Counted from the stretch's first letter, positions 1-6,687 are shown. The stretch: DNA of 7,328 nt from Solirubrobacterales bacterium (GCA_003244035.1 QHBV01000022.1:1-7328); one strand, 5' to 3'. Numbers and translations are program-made. The notes: a model not told the origin generated them from the sequence alone.

Positions 1-454
1 AGCCACCCTCGAGCGCCTCCATCATCCGTACGCGCAGACGGCCAACTGCGCGGTTCGGCGAGCCGCATTCGAGCAGGTCAGCGGCTTCACGGAGGAGATC
101 CGAGCCGGCGAGGACGCCGACCTCTGCTTCCGGCTGCAGCGTGCCGGCTGGTTGCTCGAGGCGCGCCCGCACGCGACCGTCGAGCACCGCGGCCGTGAAG
201 CCGTGCGCGGGATGATCGGCCAGCTCGCGCGCCACGGAAGCGGCGCGGCGTGGCTGCAGCGCCGCTATCCGGGCTCGTTCCCGCCATCATCTGCGCGAGC
301 GCTGACGGGACGGATCGCCCGCAGCGCGCAGAGCGCGCTGACTGCACTCGCTCGTGGCGAGCGCGAGCAGGCGACAGGCGCCATGCTCGACATTCTCACC
401 GCGTGCGCGTTCGAGCTCGGCCGGCTGCTGCCCAACCGCGCCCGCCGCGACTAG
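1..454 (+). CDS. Family 2 glycosyltransferase, C-terminal part (5' end outside window)
   Basis: Seen: an open frame enters from the left edge (first full codon at base 2) and runs 150 residues to a TAG at 452-454. It contains the downstream half of a GT-A fold family 2 glycosyltransferase: a TANCAVRR segment (visible residues 13-20), a VSGFTEE turn (26-32), then the acidic motif GEDADLCFRLQRAGW (36-50) and a VEHRG strand end (about 59-63). Known: in GT2 enzymes the ED-x-D-L-x-x-R motif lies in the acceptor/catalytic region, and the enzymes move a sugar from a nucleotide-sugar to an acceptor, usually in the cytoplasm for cell-surface glycans. The nucleotide-binding half (VDDGS and DxD motifs) is outside the window, so donor and acceptor cannot be guessed. 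The C-terminal tail is Ala/Arg-rich and moderately hydrophobic. The next glycosyltransferase starts 6 bp after the stop, suggesting one transcript. Family confidence is high; specificity is unknown. Confidence 0.85.
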   Translation, partial: ATLERLHHPYAQTANCAVRRAAFEQVSGFTEEIRAGEDADLCFRLQRAGWLLEARPHATVEHRGREAVRGMIGQLARHGSGAAWLQRRYPGSFPPSSARALTGRIARSAQSALTALARGEREQATGAMLDILTACAFELGRLLPNRARRD

Positions 455-460
455 CATTCG

Positions 461-1417
461 ATGACGATGTCCGAGCCGCTGGTGTCGGTGGTGGTATCCA
501 CCCACGATCGACCGGCGCGGCTCGCCAGGCTGCTCGACGGGCTGCGCGCGCAATCGATCGCGTGCGATCGCTTCGAGGTGGTCGTCGTCGACGACGGCTC
601 CGGGCCGGCGACGGGCGAGCTCCTGGAGCGGGAGCGGGCGCGCGGGGAGCTGCAGCTGCAAGTCGTCCGCCATGGAGTCGCCCGCGGCCCTGGGGCGGGG
701 CGTAATGCCGGGTGGCCGCTGACACGTGCCCCGCTCGTGGCCTTCACCGACGACGACTGCGTGCCGGCGCCGAGCTGGCTGGCGGCGGGGCTCGAGGCAG
801 CGGCCGCGCTCCCGGGCGCGATCGTCCAGGGGCGTACCGAGCCCGACCCCGGCGGGGGAAGAGACAAGCTGCTGCTCAGCCGCACGGTTCGGGTCGCCAC
901 GCTCGGCCCGCAGTACGAGACCTGCAACATCCTCTACCCGCGCTCGGTGCTCGAGTGGTTGGGGGGCTTCGACGAGGGCTTCGGCCTGTGCCCGGGCGGT
1001 GAGGACACCGATCTCGCGTGGCGCGCGCTCGAGCGCGGCGCTACGGCGACGTTCTCCCCGGCGGCGCTCGTCTTTCACGCGGTGCAGCGGCTCGGCCTCC
1101 TCGGCACGCTGCGAGAGGCCACCCGCTGGACCGCGACAGTCAGGGTGCTCGCCGAGCATCCCGGAGCCCGGGCGATCCTTCATCGCCGGTGCTTTTGGAA
1201 CGTCTGGCACTACCTGCTGTGGCGCTCGCTGCTGGCACTCGTCGGACCCGCGTGGCTGCGGCGGCTGGTGTGGGCCCGGCATCTGGGCCAGCTACGCGCC
1301 CGCGGCCGGCAGGGGGGCGCCGGCGCGTGGTCTGTGCCGTTCCTGCTCCTCCACGACGTGATCGAGACCTGCGCGGTCGTGCGCGGGGCCGTGCGCTACC
1401 GCACGCCCGTTCTCTGA
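461..1417 (+). CDS. Family 2 glycosyltransferase (complete, 318 aa)
   Basis: Seen: 318 residues with the full GT-A order of motifs. There is an N-terminal strand with VSVVVSTHDRP (8-18), the nucleotide-binding VVVVDDGSG (40-48), RNAG (81-84), the metal-binding acidic cluster AFTDDDCVPAPSWL (94-107), a GGFDEGF turn (168-174) and EDTDLAWRALERGA (181-194), followed by VFH (204-206). The C-terminal third has hydrophobic stretches (about 251-271 and 292-310) suggesting membrane association. Known: GT2 enzymes transfer sugars from UDP-, GDP- or dTDP-sugars, with the DxD-type cluster holding the metal-diphosphate. Inferred: a role in surface polysaccharide or glycolipid synthesis with the glycosyltransferase upstream; the substrate is not predictable. 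Two in-frame ATGs (461 and 467) are candidate starts and neither has a clear Shine-Dalgarno, so the exact start is uncertain by two codons. The stop (1415-1417) is 14 bp before the malate synthase start. Confidence 0.9.
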   Translation: MTMSEPLVSVVVSTHDRPARLARLLDGLRAQSIACDRFEVVVVDDGSGPATGELLERERARGELQLQVVRHGVARGPGAGRNAGWPLTRAPLVAFTDDDCVPAPSWLAAGLEAAAALPGAIVQGRTEPDPGGGRDKLLLSRTVRVATLGPQYETCNILYPRSVLEWLGGFDEGFGLCPGGEDTDLAWRALERGATATFSPAALVFHAVQRLGLLGTLREATRWTATVRVLAEHPGARAILHRRCFWNVWHYLLWRSLLALVGPAWLRRLVWARHLGQLRARGRQGGAGAWSVPFLLLHDVIETCAVVRGAVRYRTPVL

Positions 1418-1431
1418 CAGGATGGCGGTCG

Positions 1432-3024
1432 ATGACCGGCCGCGAGTCAATCGAGATCCAGGGGGCGATCGAGCCCGACTTCGACGAGGTCCTCACGCCC
1501 GACGGACTCGAGTTCGTGGCAGAGCTCCAGCGGGAGTTCGGCGAGGTCCGGCGGAAGCTGCTGCGAGCCCGGGCCGAGCGCCGGGAGCGCCTGGCCGGCG
1601 GTGAGCTGCTCGACTTCCTGCCCGAGACGCAGAAGCTGCGCGAAGACGACTGGAAGGTCGCGCCGGCCCCGCCAGACATGCGTCAGCGCTGGGTCGAGAT
1701 CACCGGCCCCACCGATCGTAAGCTGACGATCAACGCGCTGAACTCCGGCGCCGACGGGTTCATGGCCGACTTCGAGGACGCCAACGCTCCGACCTGGCGC
1801 AACATGGTCGATGGGCACATCAACCTCCGCGACGCGGTCGACGGCACGATCACCTACGACGGATCTGACGGGCGTCACTACGAGCTCTCAGAGGATCCGG
1901 CGACGCTGCTCGTGCGCCCTCGCGGCTGGCACCTGCCCGAGCGCCACCTATTGATCGACGGCGAGCCCGCAGCCGGCGCCCTGTTCGACTTTGGCCTGTA
2001 TGTCTTTCACTGCGCGGCACGCCTGCTGGTCCGTGGCTCTGGCCCGTACTTCTACCTGCCCAAGCTGGAGTCCCATCTCGAGGCGCGGTTGTGGAACGAC
2101 GTGTTCTGCTGGGCGCAGGACGCGCTGGGGATCGCGCGCGGGACGATCAAGGCGACTGTGCTGATCGAGACGCTGCCCGCGGCGTTCGAGATGGACGAAA
2201 TCCTCTACGAGCTGCGCGAGCACTCTGCGGGGCTAAACGCGGGGCGCTGGGACTACATCTTCTCGGCGATCAAGTGCTTCCCCGACCGCCCGGAGATGGT
2301 GCTGCCCGATCGCGGTGAGGTGACGATGACGGTCCCCTTCATGCGCGCCTACGCCGAGCTGCTGGCTGCCACCTGCCATCGCCGCGGAGCGCACGCGATC
2401 GGGGGGATGGCGGCACTGATCCCCTCGCGCACCGACGAGCAGGCCAAGGCCAAGGCCCTCGACGGCGTCCGCGCCGACAAGCAGCGCGAGCTCGGCCAGG
2501 GTTACGACGGCACGTGGGTGGCCCATCCCGACCTTGTGCCGGTCGCGCGCGAGGTGTTCGAGCGAGGGCTGGACGGCGCCGCGAACCAGCTCGCGCGCCA
2601 ACCAGAGGTCTCGGTCGCCGGGCGGGAGCTGCTCGACCTCCGCTCCACGCCCGGGAAGATCACCGAGGCCGGACTGCGAACCGACATCAGCGTCGGCTTT
2701 CAGTATCTCTCCTTCTGGCTGGCGGGTCGCGGCGCGGCCGCGATCAACTCATTGATGGAGGATGCAGCCACCGCCGAGATCTCGCGTTCGCAGGTGTGGC
2801 AATGGGTGCATCATGGGTCCCGACTTCAGGACGGCCGCGTGGTCACGCGCGAGCTCGTGCGCGAGCTACTCGACGACGAGACCGCCAAGATCCGCGAGCG
2901 TGTAGGGGAGGAGACGTGGCAGGCCGGTCGCCCGGCCGAGACGCGCGAGCTGTTTGAGCGGGTTGCGCTCGGGCCCGAGCTGCTCGAGTTCCTGACCATC
3001 CCGGCGTACGAGTACCTGGACTGA
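1432..3024 (+). CDS. aceB: Malate synthase A (glyoxylate bypass)
   Basis: The enzyme condenses glyoxylate with acetyl-CoA and water to give malate and CoA in the cytoplasm, the second step of the glyoxylate cycle used for growth on acetate or fatty acids. Seen: 530 residues, close to the roughly 530 of E. coli AceB and much shorter than the G isoform. The PROSITE-type signature R-E-H-x2-G-L-N-x-G-x-W-D-Y-I-F is intact at 262-277. Other hallmarks are GADGFMADFEDANAPTWRN (106-124), VRPRGWHLPERH (161-172, with the catalytic arginine region), IETLPAAFEMDEILYE (245-260, probable Mg-binding E246, with D274 in WDYIF) and MEDAATAEISR (442-452), where D444 aligns by memory with the catalytic Asp447 of E. 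coli AceB. The ATG at 1432 is preferred because family similarity begins there. The frame is open further upstream to 1018, but that part is a shadow of the glycosyltransferase. AGGATGG (1419-1425) is a plausible ribosome-binding site. No isocitrate lyase lies in the window. Confidence 0.97.
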   Translation: MTGRESIEIQGAIEPDFDEVLTPDGLEFVAELQREFGEVRRKLLRARAERRERLAGGELLDFLPETQKLREDDWKVAPAPPDMRQRWVEITGPTDRKLTINALNSGADGFMADFEDANAPTWRNMVDGHINLRDAVDGTITYDGSDGRHYELSEDPATLLVRPRGWHLPERHLLIDGEPAAGALFDFGLYVFHCAARLLVRGSGPYFYLPKLESHLEARLWNDVFCWAQDALGIARGTIKATVLIETLPAAFEMDEILYELREHSAGLNAGRWDYIFSAIKCFPDRPEMVLPDRGEVTMTVPFMRAYAELLAATCHRRGAHAIGGMAALIPSRTDEQAKAKALDGVRADKQRELGQGYDGTWVAHPDLVPVAREVFERGLDGAANQLARQPEVSVAGRELLDLRSTPGKITEAGLRTDISVGFQYLSFWLAGRGAAAINSLMEDAATAEISRSQVWQWVHHGSRLQDGRVVTRELVRELLDDETAKIRERVGEETWQAGRPAETRELFERVALGPELLEFLTIPAYEYLD

Positions 3025-3030
3025 AAGTCG

Positions 3031-4017
3031 CTACTCCACCGCGTGGGCGACCGCCCGCACGAAGGGGGCGGCGAGTGGCTCGCCGCGGCGGACCGCCTCC
3101 GCAATCAGCAGGCCGACGAGGATGTCGGCGATGTAGTGCTCGCCGAGGTAGACGATCGAGAACGCCGCGGCCACGACGTACGTCCAGCCGATGGCGCCCT
3201 CGAGCGGGCCGATCTCCGAAAGGGCCATCGCCGTGATCGTGGCCGATGAGATGTGGTCGGAAGGCATCGAGCCCCAGGGGTTTCCCGGGTCATCGGTCGG
3301 CGGCCGGCGGCCGAGCAGGTCGCATACGACAAGCCGCAAGACGCGCTCGATCTCGCCCCCCATCCGGCCCGCCTGCTCCGAGGCCCACCACGGCGGCGCC
3401 TGCGGCGTGAGGAAGTAGAACGGGCAGGTGAGATGGTAGGCGGCCGCCAGGCGCGCGCCGGCGCGCGGCATGTGCTCGGGGTGGCGCGCGAACACATATG
3501 CGAGCAGGAGGTGCGGAAGGAACCATGAGGCGTAGAGGACGCTCACGACCCGGTCCAGCGCGGTGATCTCACCGCGCCTGCGCAGCGCTCGCTGCAGCCG
3601 CAACCCGGGGGTGGCGCCGAGACCGACAATCGTGTCGAAGCGGATCGGCTGGTCGATCCACAGGCGCCTGCGAAGCCGCTGTGGGTTGTCGTAGGGCAGC
3701 TCCCAGCCGAGCTTGAATAGGTGCATGTAGGCGGCGGAGACAGCGAGGTAGCGCCTGCGCCCTCTCGGCACGGCGATCGCGCAGCCGAGCGGCGGCATGC
3801 ACCCCAGCACCAGCGTCATCGCCGGGTGCATCCCGATCCGCCGCCGCCTGGCGATCAGCCCGACGGCGATCGGCACCGACGCCTCGGCGACCGCATTCCA
3901 CCTCGGATGGGCGCGCAGCCGGCCGTTGATCGGGCGAGAGACCCGCCCGAGCGCACGCTGCAGCCCCGGGAAGCTGTCAGGGCCCTGGCGCCGGTATCTG
4001 GCGGGTCGAGTCGGCAT
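3031..4017 (-). CDS. PAP2-superfamily (Aur1/Ipt1-like) integral membrane protein
   Basis: Seen: 328 residues with a basic N-terminus and several hydrophobic spans (about 45-57, 64-84, 155-177, 188-204, 257-270, 275-291, 296-308). Two PAP2 motifs sit near the C-terminus: SMPSDH (250-255, C2 with His255) and GEHYIAD (292-298, C3 with His294 and Asp298). No classical C1 motif (K-x6-RP) precedes them, and the stretch FYFLTPQAPPWWA (200-212) lies where Aur1-type proteins carry their own motif. Known: PAP2 enzymes use the two histidines to hydrolyse or transfer phosphate groups at the membrane surface; the Aur1/Ipt1 branch moves inositol-phosphate between lipids. Inferred: a lipid phosphatase or phosphotransferase; substrate unknown. 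The ATG at 4017 is chosen over an in-frame ATG at 4122, which would overlap the methyltransferase end and add an unlikely Cys/Ser-rich leader. The gene lies 52 bp behind the methyltransferase on the same strand and ends 6 bp from the malate synthase stop. Confidence 0.82.
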   Translation of the reverse strand: MPTRPARYRRQGPDSFPGLQRALGRVSRPINGRLRAHPRWNAVAEASVPIAVGLIARRRRIGMHPAMTLVLGCMPPLGCAIAVPRGRRRYLAVSAAYMHLFKLGWELPYDNPQRLRRRLWIDQPIRFDTIVGLGATPGLRLQRALRRRGEITALDRVVSVLYASWFLPHLLLAYVFARHPEHMPRAGARLAAAYHLTCPFYFLTPQAPPWWASEQAGRMGGEIERVLRLVVCDLLGRRPPTDDPGNPWGSMPSDHISSATITAMALSEIGPLEGAIGWTYVVAAAFSIVYLGEHYIADILVGLLIAEAVRRGEPLAAPFVRAVAHAVE

Positions 4018-4069
4018 CGGTGCATTCTGGCACAGGCGAAAGCCCGGTTTCCCGGCCTGCACCACCCGC

Positions 4070-4978
4070 TCAGCGGGCCCCGACCTTCTCGAACACCAGT
4101 CGGTAGTGGTCGAGCAGCTCACGCTCGAAGCAGACGCTGTTCGCGCTCACCCCCGAGGTGAACGCGAGGCGGAAGTCGGCGCTGGTCAGCCATCTCGGCA
4201 CCAGCGTCAGCTTGAGCAGCGTCTTGCGAAGGCTGGGCTCGGCGAACCGCCTGCGCCACTGGCGGATCGTCTCGATGTAGTCGAGCCGGCCGTTGCTGCT
4301 CGACACGAGCCTGAAGTCCGGCTGCGCGCACTGGACGATCTGGTCCCGGCCGAGGGGCAGCCACGAGCCGGGAAACTGGTAGCCCATCAGGGCTAGGTAC
4401 CACGCGTCGGAATCTCGTGGCGCATCGATATCGACCGCATCGATTTCGATCATGTTGCGCCCGAACACCATCGTCTGCAGGTACAGCCGGCCGCTGTCCG
4501 GCAGCATCCCCGCGATCTTCGCGAAGAGGTCCCGGTAGATCTCCTCCTGGCGTCCGGCGCGGTACTCCTCCGGCGAGCAGAAATGCTCGAACGCACCCAG
4601 GCTCGCGACGGCATCGAATCGCCCGTAGCTCTCGTGGGTGACCGATCGCGCGTCGTGCAGGCGGACGTCGAGGCCGTGCCGCCGACACGCCGCGACCTGT
4701 GCCGAGGACAGGCTGACGCCGACGCCCGTCGCACCGCGTCGACGGATGAAGTCGAGCAGCGGGCCCCACCCGCAACCCAGGTCGAGCACGCGCCGGCCCG
4801 GCTCGATCCCGATCTGATCGGCGACGTACTCGTGCTTGCGCCGCTGTGCCTGCTCGAGGGCGAGGGAGAAGTCGCCGTCGTACTTGGCGCCGCTGAAGTC
4901 GGCGAGCTCTCCGAGGCTGAGCCGGAAGATGCGGTCGATCAGCGAGTATGTGAACTCGAGCTCATCGCGCTCGGCCAT
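4070..4978 (-). CDS. SAM-dependent methyltransferase, cyclopropane-fatty-acid synthase/mycolic-acid methyltransferase-like
   Basis: Seen: 302 residues, the length of mycobacterial CmaA/MmaA enzymes and lacking the extra N-terminal domain of E. coli Cfa. SAM motif I is VLDLGCGWG (64-72), followed by GVGVSLSSAQ (85-94, the family's G-x-T/S-L-S-x-x-Q element), SLGAFEHF (126-133), GRLYLQTM (163-170) and DYIETIRQW (233-241). Known: the family transfers a methyl(ene) group from SAM to lipid acyl double bonds using an active-site bicarbonate. Compared from memory with CmaA1 and Cfa, the glutamate of FEH (E131) and a tyrosine (Y234) are kept, but the cysteine before the SAM fold is Gly30, the histidine of the HTI motif is Gln168, and the C-terminal cysteine appears to be Asn280. 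It may therefore not be a cyclopropane synthase. An insertion after FEHF (134-148) is also unlike the short family loop. The start at 4978 has GGAA about 8 nt upstream. The product probably acts at the inner membrane face on lipids. Confidence 0.88.
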   Translation of the reverse strand: MAERDELEFTYSLIDRIFRLSLGELADFSGAKYDGDFSLALEQAQRRKHEYVADQIGIEPGRRVLDLGCGWGPLLDFIRRRGATGVGVSLSSAQVAACRRHGLDVRLHDARSVTHESYGRFDAVASLGAFEHFCSPEEYRAGRQEEIYRDLFAKIAGMLPDSGRLYLQTMVFGRNMIEIDAVDIDAPRDSDAWYLALMGYQFPGSWLPLGRDQIVQCAQPDFRLVSSSNGRLDYIETIRQWRRRFAEPSLRKTLLKLTLVPRWLTSADFRLAFTSGVSANSVCFERELLDHYRLVFEKVGAR

Positions 4979-5088
4979 CGTCTGTTTCCAGCTGGTTGGG
5001 CACGGGGCCGGCCACAGTACTCCTCACGCCCCACGATCGCCGTGCTTGCGGCGGCGAGCGTTGTGCTGCGGCGGGATATGCTCTGTCC
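4979..5088. promoter_or_regulatory. Divergent promoter region between methyltransferase and PLD genes
   Basis: This 110 bp gap separates two genes that point away from each other, so promoters for both must lie in or near it. Seen on the plus side: TATGCT at 5077-5082 fits an actinobacterial -10 (TAnnnT) and lies exactly 6 nt before the GTG at 5089, which would place the transcript start at or next to the start codon. No good -35 is visible at the right distance. On the minus side, TACTGT (complement of 5014-5019) is a weaker -10 candidate, giving a leader of about 30 nt with GGAA before the methyltransferase ATG. Both assignments are by eye. Confidence 0.45.
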
Positions 5089-6540
5089 GTGGCGGATGCC
5101 TTGCTCGAGCGCATCGATGGGCTGGTAGGCCACGGCATCGAGCGCGTGATCGGCGGTCATCATCGTCGGCGGCTGAAGCGGGCTGGAAGGCTCGACCAGC
5201 TCGATCCGCCGCGCGAGGCGTCGCTGTGGGCCGCCGAGGACCCGCCCCCGCGCACGGGGTGTGCGCTCGATGTGCTGGTGGATGGTGGGCAGGCACTCCC
5301 ACGGATCGCGGAGATGCTGGACGGCGCTCGCTCGCATATTCACATCGCCGGTTGGCACGTCACCCCTGATTTCGGACTGACCCGCCACAAGGAGGCGTCC
5401 CGGCTGCGCGATCTGCTCGGTGAACTGGCCGAGCGCGTCGAGGTCAAGGTTGTGCTGTGGGCGGGGGCGCCGGTGCCCGTGTTTACACCCACGCGCGCGG
5501 CCGTGCGACGTGTGCGCGACGATCTCGTCCGGGGCACGCGCGTGCAGTGCGCGCTCGACGCGCACGAGCGGCCGATGCACTGCCACCACGAGAAGCTGGT
5601 GATCGTCGATGGCGAGGTTGCGTTCGTCGGGGGCATCGACCTGACATCGCTCGGCGGGGATCGCTTCGACAGCAGCGATCACGCGATGCAGGGACGGCTG
5701 GGGTGGCACGACGCCTCGAGCCTGGTGCGTGGCCCGGCCGTGGCCGACGTGGCGGCGCACTTCGCGGCTCGGTGGGGCGAGGTTACCGGCGAGCAACTGG
5801 AGCAGGCGCTCCCGCCGCCCCCGGCCGGCGAGCTGGACCTCCAGGTGGTGCGGACCGTCCCTGACAAGGTGTATGACTTCCTGCCCCAGGGCGACTTTCG
5901 GATCCTGGAGTCCTATACGCGGGCGCTGCGGTCGGCTTCCCGGTTCGTGTACCTGGAGAGTCAGTTTCTGTGGTCGCCGCAGGTGGTGGGGATCCTCGCC
6001 GCCAAGCTGCGCGAGCCGCCGAGCGACGACTTCCGCGTGGTCGTGCTGCTGCCCGCGAAGCCGAACAACGGCTCGGACACGACGCGGGGCCAGCTGGGCG
6101 TTCTGGCTGAGGCGGACGATGGCGGGGGTCGCTTTCTGGCCACGACGATCTCCGCCCGCAGTGGTGGGCTCACCGGCCCGCTGTACGTCCACGCCAAGAT
6201 CGGGATCGTCGATGACAGGTGGCTGACGATCGGCTCGGCCAACATCAACGAGCACTCGTTCTTCAACGACACCGAGATGAACGTCGTCACCTGCGACCCC
6301 CGGCTCGCGCGCGAGACCAGGCTGCGGCTGTGGGCAGAGCACCTGGAGCGCTCGATCGAGGAGGTGTCAGGCGATCCGGCAACCGTTATCGACGAGCTGT
6401 GGCGGCCGATCGCCACCGAGCAGCTCGAGCGCCAGCAGCGCGGAGACCCCCTAACCCATCACCTGCTGGAGCTCGCCGGGGTCTCACGACGCTCGATGGC
6501 GCTGCTGGGCCCCCTCAACAGCCTGGCCGTAGACGGCTGA
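5089..6540 (+). CDS. Phospholipase D superfamily protein (cardiolipin synthase-like)
   Basis: Seen: 483 residues from the GTG at 5089, with two complete HKD motifs: HHEKLVIVD (166-174; H167, K169, D174) followed by GGIDLT (181-186), and YVHAKIGIVD (366-375; H368, K370, D375) followed by IGSANINEHS (381-390). Each half carries the usual partner elements, such as HIHIAGWH (83-90) in the first and FVYLESQFLWS (286-296) in the second. Known: PLD enzymes work through a phosphohistidine intermediate formed by one HKD and resolved by the other. Bacterial members either cleave phospholipids or join phosphatidylglycerol into cardiolipin. No N-terminal membrane anchors are visible, unlike E. coli ClsA, so a soluble or peripheral enzyme is likely. 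Hydrolase versus transferase cannot be decided from sequence. The frame stays open to a TTG at 4996, but the GTG is preferred because a -10-like box sits 6 nt upstream and the preceding residues are low-quality. It is divergent from the methyltransferase. Confidence 0.9.
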   Translation: MADALLERIDGLVGHGIERVIGGHHRRRLKRAGRLDQLDPPREASLWAAEDPPPRTGCALDVLVDGGQALPRIAEMLDGARSHIHIAGWHVTPDFGLTRHKEASRLRDLLGELAERVEVKVVLWAGAPVPVFTPTRAAVRRVRDDLVRGTRVQCALDAHERPMHCHHEKLVIVDGEVAFVGGIDLTSLGGDRFDSSDHAMQGRLGWHDASSLVRGPAVADVAAHFAARWGEVTGEQLEQALPPPPAGELDLQVVRTVPDKVYDFLPQGDFRILESYTRALRSASRFVYLESQFLWSPQVVGILAAKLREPPSDDFRVVVLLPAKPNNGSDTTRGQLGVLAEADDGGGRFLATTISARSGGLTGPLYVHAKIGIVDDRWLTIGSANINEHSFFNDTEMNVVTCDPRLARETRLRLWAEHLERSIEEVSGDPATVIDELWRPIATEQLERQQRGDPLTHHLLELAGVSRRSMALLGPLNSLAVDG

Positions 6541-6602
6541 CGGCGTCACCGGGGGCGCCCCGCGCTGGGGACAGCCACCAGCTCGCACGGCGCCTCGTTC
6601 CG

Positions 6603-6628
6603 GTGTTGCCACAGCGCAGAGCGGGTAG
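6603..6628 (+). promoter_or_regulatory. Possible SigB-type (general stress) promoter for the small membrane protein
   Basis: Seen: GTGTTG at 6603-6608 and GGGTAG at 6623-6628, with 14 bases between them. Known: SigB-like sigma factors of Streptomyces and Bacillus read promoters of the form G-n-n-T/GTTT, about 14-16 bases, then GGGTA(T/C). The match includes GGGTA but not the final base. A start here would leave an untranslated leader of roughly 65-70 nt. In such GC-rich DNA a chance match is quite possible. An alternative reading of the same spot is a housekeeping -10, TAGGTT (6626-6631). Confidence 0.25.
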
Positions 6629-6687
6629 GTTCCCTTCCCGCGGATTCACGGTCCGCTGGGTGCCGCTCGGAGGAATCGAAGACCAAT

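Noticed and set aside
287..1282. Minus-strand open frame of 331 codons opposite the glycosyltransferases
   Set aside because: It overlaps two well-supported GT2 genes, has low-complexity Arg/Pro-rich composition and no recognisable motif.
1018..1431. Upstream extension of the malate synthase frame
   Set aside because: The translated extension is Arg/Ala/Pro-rich, overlaps the glycosyltransferase coding sequence and is not part of the malate synthase family; family-like sequence starts at the ATG at 1432.
1422..1604. Small plus-strand frame starting at the ATG at 1422
   Set aside because: It lies almost wholly inside malate synthase in another frame and its product is Arg/Pro-rich with no motif; it is a shadow.
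4018..4122. Longer start for the PAP2 gene at 4122
   Set aside because: It would overlap the end of the methyltransferase by about 50 bp and add a Cys/Ser-rich leader unlike a membrane protein N-terminus; the ATG at 4017 is cleaner.
4939..6342. Long minus-strand open frame (467 codons) opposite the PLD gene
   Set aside because: It is a codon-bias shadow. The translation is rich in Arg, His, Pro and Gln with no domain, while the plus strand carries two intact HKD motifs.
6541..6570. Intrinsic terminator after the PLD gene
   Set aside because: The palindrome GGGGCGCCCC has no loop and no T-run follows, so it does not make a convincing terminator.
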